In this document: positions 1 to 5,547 of the stretch, one piece after another | Position numbering within the stretch: the first letter of the stretch is position 1 | How the letters are laid out: each line of letters begins with the position of its first letter | Assembly: GCA_026710565.1 (NCBI GenBank) | Contig: JAPOQV010000140.1 | Location: forward strand, 1-11,044 | Direction: 5' to 3' | DNA from: Spirochaetaceae bacterium | GTDB lineage: Bacteria; Spirochaetota; Spirochaetia; SZUA-6; Bin103 | DNA: 11,044 nucleotides | Program-made: the position numbers and the translations under genes | Notes under the pieces: model-generated | What the model was told of the DNA's origin: nothing | The model's database searches: none | The model's input: the letters and a program-made list of their open reading frames with translations, nothing else

Positions 1-1070
1 AGGCCGTACCCGTAGAACAGCAGGGTCGCGATAACCGACTGCAGGAGGTAGTTGGTCAGCGCCATCCGGCCCATGGCGGCCAGCGGCCGCAGCAGGCGCT
101 GCCAGCCGGGACGCTGCCAGAGCAGCCCGATGCCGGAGCCGTAGGCCATCGCCAGGAGCGGGCCCGCGACCGTTCCGTTGACCCACACGCACATCAGCGC
201 ACTCAGCGTCGGCAGCAGAGCGGCACCCGTTGCCGACAGGGCCGCCACGGGCAGACCGATCGCCAGGCCCCAGGCGAGCACGCGCCTCAGCAGAGCGCGG
301 TGATCCTCGGTGCCGAGGGTGAGGTGGCGGCGACCGGCGGCCAGTCCCAGGACGAACATGGCCAGCACCGTCGGCGCGAGGAAGAGCTGGATCCACGCGT
401 TGCGGCTGTAGTTCTCCACACGGGTCGCCGCCATGCGCGCGAACGCCGGTTCGAGATAGGCAGCCGTCGTGGTCCGAGCCTCGGTCCGGAACTGCTCCGC
501 CGTCTCTCGATCGCTGGCGGCGATCTCCGCCGCGCCCTCGGGGGCCATCCGCCCCAGCGCCAGCGCCCCGAACATCAGCACCGCGGCCGCCGCCGGGACG
601 ATCAGCAGCCACTTCACCCAGCGGCGCAGGATCTCCGGCCGCGCGCGGCGGAGGGCGAGCAACGCCAGCCCGAGGATGGCGTAGAGGAGGAGGATGTCCC
701 CCTCCGACAGCAGCACGATGTGCGCGACCCCGATCAGGCCCAGGATCGCCGACCGGCGCAGGTACAGCCGGGGAAAGCCGGCGGCGACGCCGCGTTCCTC
801 GGCGCGCAGGAACTGCGTGGCGAAGCCCCATCCGAACAGGAACGAGAACAGGGTGAAGAACTTGGCCTGCGCCAGGGCGAACACGCCCGCGGCGACCAGT
901 CGATCGAGCGGCGGCCCTTCGTACCCGAAGCCACCAAGGCTCCCTGGAGCCTTGAACCACATGATGTTGACGAACAGGATCCCGCACAGCGCGAACCCGC
1001 GCAGTACATCGACGACCTCAATCCGCTCCGCCTCACCGACCGGACCGAGCGCGGCGGATCGCTGGTTCAT
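1..1070 (-). CDS. DUF418 / YeiB-type multi-pass membrane protein (C-terminus cut by window start)
   Basis: The minus strand is open from an ATG at 1070 to the window edge: 356 whole codons with no stop. After a short hydrophilic start comes the family signature 'RIEVVDVLRGFALCGILFVNI' in substance (residues 16-36, LRGFA core at 23-27). Next are 'KFFTLFSFLFGWG' (70-82), 'SEGDILLLYAILG' (122-134), several hydrophobic helices, and a C-terminal part with 'AAMGRMALTNYLLQS' (331-345), typical of the DUF418 domain. Known members (E. coli YeiB) are inner-membrane proteins of poorly defined function, possibly transport. Family length is near 380-400 residues, so only the last few dozen residues are missing. 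An AGGAG ribosome site sits 7 bases before the ATG. It follows hicA by 76 bases on the same strand but has no functional link to it. Identity as DUF418 is secure; function is unknown. Confidence 0.9.
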   Translation of the reverse strand, partial: MNQRSAALGPVGEAERIEVVDVLRGFALCGILFVNIMWFKAPGSLGGFGYEGPPLDRLVAAGVFALAQAKFFTLFSFLFGWGFATQFLRAEERGVAAGFPRLYLRRSAILGLIGVAHIVLLSEGDILLLYAILGLALLALRRARPEILRRWVKWLLIVPAAAAVLMFGALALGRMAPEGAAEIAASDRETAEQFRTEARTTTAAYLEPAFARMAATRVENYSRNAWIQLFLAPTVLAMFVLGLAAGRRHLTLGTEDHRALLRRVLAWGLAIGLPVAALSATGAALLPTLSALMCVWVNGTVAGPLLAMAYGSGIGLLWQRPGWQRLLRPLAAMGRMALTNYLLQSVIATLLFYGYG

Positions 1071-1146
1071 CGTCGGCTCCTCAGGCTCACTACCGCGCCT
1101 GCGAAGTCTGCTGGACGGCGCCGCGGGCTCGGATCCCTCGCATGTC

Positions 1147-1374
1147 TCAAACCAGTTTCTGTAGCTCTTCTGGAGTCAGCCTCGCCTGCTTGAGAATGTG
1201 AGCAAGCGTGGAGCGCTTGATCGGACGATGGGCCGGTACGATGATCTTCAGCGTCTCGGTCGATGTTCGTTTCTGTAGTCTGATGTGGGAACCGCGTTGC
1301 CGCACGACGATCCAGCCGTCGCGTCTGAGAGCACGAACGACGCGCTCGAAATTGAGGACAGGGACCCGACTCAA
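1147..1374 (-). CDS. hicA: HicA-family mRNA interferase toxin
   Basis: A 75-residue basic protein with the double-stranded-RNA-binding-like fold of HicA toxins. Visible features are the N-terminal 'LNFERVVRALRRDGW' helix, 'VVRQRGSHIRL' (residues 23-33) with the family's conserved catalytic His at position 30, and 'IIVPAHRPIKRSTLAHIL' (44-61) leading into the last helix. Family knowledge: HicA cleaves mRNA and tmRNA through this His and is held inactive by HicB. The start is a TTG at 1374 that overlaps the hicB stop as TTGA, so translation is probably coupled, keeping toxin made only after antitoxin. No ATG lies at the expected N-terminus, and this start gives the normal family length. All key residues are present, so the toxin looks intact. 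Local base composition is much lower in G+C than in the catabolic genes downstream. Confidence 0.9.
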   Translation of the reverse strand: MSRVPVLNFERVVRALRRDGWIVVRQRGSHIRLQKRTSTETLKIIVPAHRPIKRSTLAHILKQARLTPEELQKLV

Positions 1375-1574
1375 ACCGCGACTTCTACCAGCTCCGCTCT
1401 CTCGCTGAAATCCCCGTCGTCGTCCACAGCCTCCAGGTACAGTTCAATGGCTTCGCGAATATTCGCCACGGCTTCCTCTCTGGTATCGCCTTCGCTGATA
1501 CAGCCGGGAAGGGAGGGAACCACTGCCGTGAAGCCACCGTCTTCACTCGGCTCAAGAACAACTGTCAGGTTCAT
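1371..1574 (-). CDS. hicB: HicB-family antitoxin (short form, no evident DNA-binding tail)
   Basis: A 67-residue acidic protein matching the HicB N-terminal domain (UPF0150, a partial RNase H-like fold). It opens with a beta strand 'MNLTVVLEP', then 'EDGGFTAVVPSLPGCISEGDT' in substance (residues 11-31, PSLPGC at 20-25) and the helix 'REEAVANIREAIELYLEA' (32-49). It should bind and neutralise HicA, whose gene it overlaps by four bases (TTGA). The ATG at 1574 is preferred over the upstream GTG at 1604 because homologues begin with this strand and a GAGGA site lies six bases before it (1581-1585). Many HicB proteins carry a C-terminal ribbon-helix-helix or HTH domain for autoregulation; here only about 18 acidic residues follow the helix. 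Autoregulation would therefore need another route. Confidence 0.9.
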   Translation of the reverse strand: MNLTVVLEPSEDGGFTAVVPSLPGCISEGDTREEAVANIREAIELYLEAVDDDGDFSERAELVEVAV

Positions 1575-1580
1575 GCAAGA

Positions 1581-1585
1581 TCCTC
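1581..1585 (-). promoter_or_regulatory. Ribosome binding site of hicB
   Basis: GAGGA on the minus strand, six bases before the ATG at 1574. It supports that ATG rather than the upstream in-frame GTG at 1604. Confidence 0.6.
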
Positions 1586-1588
1586 GTT

Positions 1589-1605
1589 GGTGCGAGCTCC
1601 GCACC
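1589..1605. promoter_or_regulatory. Small inverted repeat in the hicBA leader (candidate operator)
   Basis: GGTGCG (1589-1594) and CGCACC (1600-1605) are perfect 6-bp arms around AGCTC, 15 bases upstream of the hicB ATG. Its position suits an operator or leader hairpin for hicBA autoregulation. A 6-bp GC-rich repeat can arise by chance, so this is only a candidate. Confidence 0.3.
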
Positions 1606-1619
1606 TCGGTTCAAGTCAC

Positions 1620-1648
1620 AGCCTACCGCGAACTCAGTCAGAAGTCGA
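1620..1648 (-). promoter_or_regulatory. Possible hicBA promoter
   Basis: On the minus strand, TCGACT (1648-1643, 4 of 6 to TTGACA) and TAGGCT (1625-1620, 3 of 6 to TATAAT) are separated by 17 bases, placing a start about 40 bases before the hicB ATG. Matches are weak, and the call rests on spacing and position. Confidence 0.25.
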
Positions 1649-1767
1649 TTCGGAATCACGGTGCGAGTGTCACCTCGACGAGCTCATCGCGGCCTTACAC
1701 GCATGCCAAGCACGACGGCACGAACGCCGCCGCCTCGCGTGTCCAGGAGCATCATTTCGCGTCGGTG

Positions 1768-1828
1768 AGCGTGAATGACACCCAATTATCGCCATGTATT
1801 CACTCCTTCTTGCCTCAATGGCGTGAAT
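1768..1828. repeat. Upstream three-site array of the 9-mer GRMGTGAAT before fic
   Basis: Three copies of one 9-mer lie in alternating orientation: AGCGTGAAT at 1768-1776 (plus), GGAGTGAAT at 1798-1806 (minus, read as ATTCACTCC), and GGCGTGAAT at 1820-1828 (plus). The last two form an inverted repeat with a 13-base centre. The array ends 19 bases before the fic ATG at 1848, so a protein bound here would block initiation or sit on the promoter. The same arrangement recurs immediately after fic (2741-2800) with nearly the same spacing (starts 30 and 22 bases apart here, 29 and 22 there). No seventh copy was found in the window by eye. Confidence 0.8.
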
Positions 1829-1847
1829 TTTGTACCATGTGGAACCA

Positions 1848-2747
1848 ATGGCGACCTCGCAGCCGATCAGAGCGCGCATCCGGGATCTCAGACGAGAATA
1901 CGAGGCGTTGCGGCTCGGCAAGGAGTCGCTGCTGGCGATGATCGATGACGTCGAGATACCTGAAGGCGTGTACAACTCGAACGCCATCGAGAACTCGACG
2001 CTCACGCTCGACGAGACCGAGAGGATCCTGCTCCAGCAGGAGCTCTCCCGGAGCGTGACCGTACGGGAGGTCTTCGAAGCCAGGAATCTCGCGCGAGTCG
2101 TCGAGTATACCCGCAACAGGACAGGCGCCGGCGAGCTGACGCGCGACCTGATTCTCCTGTTGCATCAGATGCTGCTGGGCGGCATAGACGATGCCATCGC
2201 CGGCCGCTTCCGCCAGACCGGGGAGTACGTGCGCGTCGGCACTCACATCGCTCCGGCGCCCGAGCGAGTGGAGCCCCTGATGGCATCGGCATTGCTCGAC
2301 TATTCCAGCGATCTCGACTCCTACTTCCTGGACAAGGTCGCCCTGTTTCACCTGCAGTTCGAGACCATCCATCCGTTCTGCGACGGCAACGGGCGCATGG
2401 GCCGGGTCATCATCAACTTTCAGCTCTACCGGCTCGGGTTGCCCTCCGTCATCATCCGCGACAAGGAGAAAGACCTGTACTATCAGGCGTTCCGCGACTA
2501 CGCCGAACGGAACCGGAGCCAGACCATGGAGCGTATCCTCGCCCTGGCTCTCCTGGAGTCCCTGCACAAGAGGCTGAGTTACCTCAGGGGTGACGTGATC
2601 GTCAGACTGTCCGAATACATCAGACACCGTGGCCTGTCGGCGCCGGCCGTCACCAACGCCGCCCGGCGCCAGACCATTCCAGCGTTCCGCGAGAAGGGAG
2701 TGTGGAAGATCGGAGCGCACGGCACGACGTCCGACCAGCAGGCGTGA
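1848..2747 (+). CDS. fic: Fic-domain protein (AMPylase type, class II self-inhibited) with C-terminal HTH-like region
   Basis: A 299-residue Fic protein predicted to transfer AMP (or another nucleotide moiety) from a nucleotide onto a target protein hydroxyl. The complete active-site motif HPFCDGNGRMGR is at residues 175-186, with catalytic His175. An inhibitory-helix motif of the (S/T)xxxE(G/N) type, SNAIEN, is at 44-49, which makes it a class II Fic with the inhibitory helix N-terminal in the same chain. Residues 252-289, ending 'NAARRQTIPAFREKGVWKIG', look like an excisionase/MerR-style winged helix-turn-helix, suggesting DNA binding. The ATG at 1848 is chosen because homologues start close to this point; an in-frame TTG (1830) and GTG (1839) would add 6 or 3 residues. 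No good Shine-Dalgarno is visible. It is divergent from hicBA and convergent with the amidohydrolase gene. Its stop codon lies inside the first downstream GRMGTGAAT copy. G+C is lower than in the catabolic genes. Function as toxin, regulator or stress enzyme is open. Confidence 0.88.
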   Translation: MATSQPIRARIRDLRREYEALRLGKESLLAMIDDVEIPEGVYNSNAIENSTLTLDETERILLQQELSRSVTVREVFEARNLARVVEYTRNRTGAGELTRDLILLLHQMLLGGIDDAIAGRFRQTGEYVRVGTHIAPAPERVEPLMASALLDYSSDLDSYFLDKVALFHLQFETIHPFCDGNGRMGRVIINFQLYRLGLPSVIIRDKEKDLYYQAFRDYAERNRSQTMERILALALLESLHKRLSYLRGDVIVRLSEYIRHRGLSAPAVTNAARRQTIPAFREKGVWKIGAHGTTSDQQA

Positions 2748-2800
2748 ATGGTACCCTTTTAGCCCTGTTATTCACGCCTCTTTGCCACGAAGGAGTGAAT
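2741..2800. repeat. Downstream three-site array of the 9-mer GRMGTGAAT after fic
   Basis: GGCGTGAAT at 2741-2749 (plus), GGCGTGAAT at 2770-2778 (minus, read as ATTCACGCC) and GGAGTGAAT at 2792-2800 (plus). The first copy contains the fic TGA stop (2745-2747). The block 2770-2800 matches 1798-1828 at 24 of 31 positions read directly and at 25 of 31 read as reverse complement, because each block is itself an imperfect palindrome. The first two copies could pair in RNA as a 9-bp stem, but the loop is 20 bases and no T-tract follows, so it does not look like an intrinsic terminator. Confidence 0.8.
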
Positions 2801-2850
2801 TCTCGGTCCGCGCCGATACCTCGGAGAGATGCCGACCTGCACACCTTGCT

Positions 2851-3825
2851 TCAGTCGATCCGGAACAGCCGGCAGGCGTTGCCGGAGTAGATGCGCCGCA
2901 GGTCCTCGGCGGGGAGTCCGAGCTCCTCCAGGGAGTCGATCAGGACCTGGATCTCCACCCACGGGTGGTCGCTCGCGAACACCAGGCGGTCGGCGCCGGC
3001 GAGCTCGTAGGCGACGCGGACGGCCGGCGGCCACGGCGAGGCGGTGTCGAGATGGACCCGGCCGTACAGCTCGGTCGGCGTCTGCGAGATGCGCTCGATG
3101 CCGCGCTTCATCACCTCGGTCTGGTTGCGGATGCGGCCCCACAGGTAGGGGAGCACGCCGCCGCAGTGCGGCTGCACCACCTGCAGGCCGGGGTGGCGCT
3201 CCAGGCCCCCGCCGAGCACCAGCCGCAGCGCCGCCAGGCTGTGGTCGACCATCAGGCCCACCATCGTGGTCATCGAGTGGTCGCTCGTCTCGGCGGCCCA
3301 GGGCGGCACGCACGGATGCAGGACCACCGGCACGCCGAGCTCCGCGATGCGGGCGTAGACCGGCTCCAGCGAATCGTCGTCCACGGGACCGGTGCCCACG
3401 TGCGAGTAGAGCATGACCCCGCGCAGGTCCAGCTCGCCGGCCGCGCGGTCCAGCTCCGCGACCGCCGCGTCCGGGCTCTGCCATGGCAGGCACGCCAGCC
3501 CCACCGGGCGCTGCCGGTGGCGGGCGCACGCCTCGGCCAGCTCGTCGTTGCACACGCGCGCGGCTTCCACGGCCAGCTCCGCCTCCAGCAGCTCGGGGCC
3601 GGGCATGTTCACGCTGACCACGCTCACGTCGATGCCGGCGGCATCCATGTCGCGCAGCTTGCGCGCCACGCTGTAGTCCTCCAGGTCGAGCCGGAACGAC
3701 TGCATGTCGCCGTAGGCGACGGTGTAGCGCCCCGCCCCGCCCGTGGTCGCGGGCGATCCGGGGTTGCGCGTCAGCGCCTCGGCATAGCCGGCGGGAAACA
3801 GGTGGCTCTGGCAGTCGACCTTCAT
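2851..3825 (-). CDS. Amidohydrolase_2 (ACMSD-like) family metal-dependent hydrolase/decarboxylase
   Basis: A 324-residue TIM-barrel enzyme of the amidohydrolase_2 family, which includes aminocarboxymuconate-semialdehyde decarboxylase. Visible ligand positions are the N-terminal DCQSH (4-8), His170 in 'VVLHP', His220 in 'QPHCGG' and Asp286 in 'FASDHPW'. The usual first-strand HxH metal motif reads Q6-S-H8 here, so one metal ligand is Gln; the other four expected positions are kept. The start is the ATG at 3825, where family homology begins. The frame is open further upstream to 4143, but that part is a shadow of the preceding gene. No Shine-Dalgarno is visible, and the ATG overlaps the stop of a 41-codon frame (3822-3947). 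It is the last gene of the minus-strand cluster and converges on fic. The substrate is unknown; catabolism of an imported compound is inferred from context. Confidence 0.85.
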   Translation of the reverse strand: MKVDCQSHLFPAGYAEALTRNPGSPATTGGAGRYTVAYGDMQSFRLDLEDYSVARKLRDMDAAGIDVSVVSVNMPGPELLEAELAVEAARVCNDELAEACARHRQRPVGLACLPWQSPDAAVAELDRAAGELDLRGVMLYSHVGTGPVDDDSLEPVYARIAELGVPVVLHPCVPPWAAETSDHSMTTMVGLMVDHSLAALRLVLGGGLERHPGLQVVQPHCGGVLPYLWGRIRNQTEVMKRGIERISQTPTELYGRVHLDTASPWPPAVRVAYELAGADRLVFASDHPWVEIQVLIDSLEELGLPAEDLRRIYSGNACRLFRID

Positions 3826-3947
3826 GGCGGGCGCAGCCTGCGGTGCCGGCGGGCGGGCGTCAACGCGGTGCGCAGGCTGCCGATGAGGGCATCGAGGCCC
3901 ATGACCCGTGCCGCGCCCACGATGGTACGCCCGCTCCGCGCGCTCAT
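3822..3947 (-). other. Possible small ORF overlapping the amidohydrolase start (ATGA)
   Basis: An ATG at 3947 opens a 41-codon frame, beginning MSARSGRTIVGAARVMGLDA, whose TGA at 3824-3822 overlaps the amidohydrolase ATG at 3825. It fills most of the 133-base gap after the glycosidase-like gene. It has no clear ribosome site and resembles no family I know. It could be a coupling leader or a chance frame in GC-rich DNA. The lack of a ribosome site for the amidohydrolase is the main reason to record it. Confidence 0.2.
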
Positions 3948-3958
3948 CCGCGTGTCTG

Positions 3959-5521
3959 CTATCCGATGCGGAACGAGTAGAGGCTCGTGTGGCGGCTGAA
4001 GAAGCGCAGCTTCGCGCCGCCGGCAACCACCTGCGGCGGCAGCTCCGTCCGTCCCGACCAGGACAGAACGTGGGCGGTCTCGTCGCCCCTGAACGTGTCG
4101 CATTCGTCGCGGCCGAAGCCCGGCACCACGTCGTCCTCGGCATCCGTCAGCTCCGCCTCCAGGTACCCGTTCGCGGCGCTCACGGCGTTGACCACCACCC
4201 GCGTTCCCTGGCTCACGAACGGCCGCGTTACCAGGACCCCGTCGCGGACGGTCGAGTCGATCGAGACGAACCCCTCCGGGCGCAGGGTCGCCAGCCCGAG
4301 CGCGGTCTCGCCGCCCGCGAACCCGGCCTTGGCCTCCGGCACGTCCAGCCCTTCGATCTCGCCGTGCGTCCACCAGTCGTGGTGCACGTTGGCGCCGCCG
4401 TAATAGATGCGGATCTCGTCGTCCAGGAACAGCGGCGTGTTGCAGATCTCAACCATGTAGCAGTCCCAGTTGCCCTCCGCGCTCCGCTCCAGGAACGGCG
4501 AGCCGCGGCTCACGTGGTTCCAGCGGTAGCCGTCGCGGCTGTAGACCAGACGGACGTCCTTGGTGTTGTGCGTGCGCTGGAACACGTCCAGAAACCCGAC
4601 CCACAGCTCGCCCATGCGGAACCGGGTGAGGCCGTAGAACTCGTCGTCCAGGTTGTCGACGACATCGTCCGGGACGATGGTCTGGTCCAGTGCGGGCCAG
4701 TCGAGAATGTCCCTGCTGTTGGTGCTGAAGATCCGCCGCTTGGTCATCCCGAAGCCGTCTCCGGGGTAGTAGGGATCGCCCCATCCGCCGCCGGTGGGCA
4801 GCTTGGGGTTGCCCTCGCGGGTGCACATGGCGATGGAGCGGGTGTCCAGGTAGTACTGGCCGGTCACCGTGTCCGGGTAGAGGATGATCACGTCCCCCAG
4901 CGCGCGCCCGCGGATCTGGCCGAAGCTGACCGGCCGGTCGTATGCCTGCCACGAGCGGCCGTCCGCCGAGTACACGGCGCGGATGCTCGAGTCCTCGATG
5001 TTGGTCATTTCGTGCCAGAAGATGCTCTTGTAGCGCTGCGCCGGATCGGCTTCGAGCGGATCGTCGATGATCGTGAAGGCATGCACCTTGCCGAACGTCT
5101 CGTCACCGAGGCAGATGTTGGTCCTGCGGCCGTCCACCGTACGGTAGTCGAGCTCCGGCTTGGTCCAGATCACGCCGTCCTCGGACTCCGCGTACAGCAT
5201 GCGGTGTTGGCTGGAGTCATGAACGCGCGAGTCGATCGGACCGAGCGTGTCCCGCCGCGCCTTCAGCGCACGCTGGTAGTCGAGCCCGGTGTCCTCATAC
5301 CAGCACTTGTAGCGCCCCTCCCGTTCGTCGTGGCGCACGTTCCAGCAGTTGGTGCGGAAGTGCGGCGTGACCTCCCACGGCTTGTCCTTGCGGATCAGCG
5401 GGTTGGCGGGGTGGCGCCGGGGCCGGTGCACGGTGCGGGTCACGAAGTTGACCATCTCGATCATGTGGTTGTCGAAGAAGAGCTGCGGCTGTCGGCCGAT
5501 GTTGATCGGTGTGCGAGTCAT
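3959..5521 (-). CDS. Glycosidase-like beta-propeller protein (GH32/GH43-type fold), function unproven
   Basis: A 520-residue protein with no signal peptide, so probably cytoplasmic. The N-terminus 'QPQLFFDNHMIEM' (11-23) followed by 'HPANPLIRKDKPWE' (37-50) is typical of a group of uncharacterised propeller proteins often labelled glycosyl hydrolase. Repeated blade signatures of the S-x-DG-x-x-W type occur at 113-119 (SEDGVIW), 185-191 (SADGRSW) and 328-334 (SRDGYRW). 'RIYYGGANVHHDW' (371-383) resembles the last blade of GH43/GH32-like enzymes. The last 110 or so residues look like a beta-sandwich. I cannot point to a confirmed catalytic triad. It starts 26 bases after the OppC stop and has an excellent AAAGGAGG ribosome site (5529-5536) seven bases before the ATG, so it belongs to the transporter operon. 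A role in processing an imported glycoside is inferred. Confidence 0.7.
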   Translation of the reverse strand: MTRTPINIGRQPQLFFDNHMIEMVNFVTRTVHRPRRHPANPLIRKDKPWEVTPHFRTNCWNVRHDEREGRYKCWYEDTGLDYQRALKARRDTLGPIDSRVHDSSQHRMLYAESEDGVIWTKPELDYRTVDGRRTNICLGDETFGKVHAFTIIDDPLEADPAQRYKSIFWHEMTNIEDSSIRAVYSADGRSWQAYDRPVSFGQIRGRALGDVIILYPDTVTGQYYLDTRSIAMCTREGNPKLPTGGGWGDPYYPGDGFGMTKRRIFSTNSRDILDWPALDQTIVPDDVVDNLDDEFYGLTRFRMGELWVGFLDVFQRTHNTKDVRLVYSRDGYRWNHVSRGSPFLERSAEGNWDCYMVEICNTPLFLDDEIRIYYGGANVHHDWWTHGEIEGLDVPEAKAGFAGGETALGLATLRPEGFVSIDSTVRDGVLVTRPFVSQGTRVVVNAVSAANGYLEAELTDAEDDVVPGFGRDECDTFRGDETAHVLSWSGRTELPPQVVAGGAKLRFFSRHTSLYSFRIG

Positions 5522-5547
5522 TCGGGGGCCTCCTTTACTTGGCTCCT

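Noticed and set aside
300..1193. Long plus-strand open frame opposite the DUF418 gene
   Set aside because: Its translation is rich in Arg, Gln, Glu and His and resembles no protein family. The opposite strand has clear membrane-protein homology, so this is a GC-rich antisense shadow.
1815..2720. Minus-strand open frame of 301 codons opposite fic
   Set aside because: The plus strand has the full Fic motif and inhibitory helix; this frame shows no family features.
2741..2778. Intrinsic terminator between fic and the amidohydrolase gene
   Set aside because: The 9-bp stem GGCGTGAAT/ATTCACGCC has a 20-base loop and no T-run after it. The arms are better explained as members of the GRMGTGAAT arrays.
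1768..2800. Integron gene cassette with attC-type sites around fic
   Set aside because: The repeats lack the GTTRRRY/RYYYAAC core sites of attC and occur on both sides with the same orientation pattern; no integrase is present.
1768..2800. Insertion sequence with terminal inverted repeats
   Set aside because: No transposase is encoded between the repeats and no target-site duplication was recognised; the blocks fit direct and inverted alignment equally well.
2629..3999. Plus-strand open frame of 456 codons over the end of fic and the amidohydrolase gene
   Set aside because: It overlaps two recognisable genes, has low-complexity His/Val/Gln-rich content and no family features; it is an antisense artefact of high G+C at third positions.
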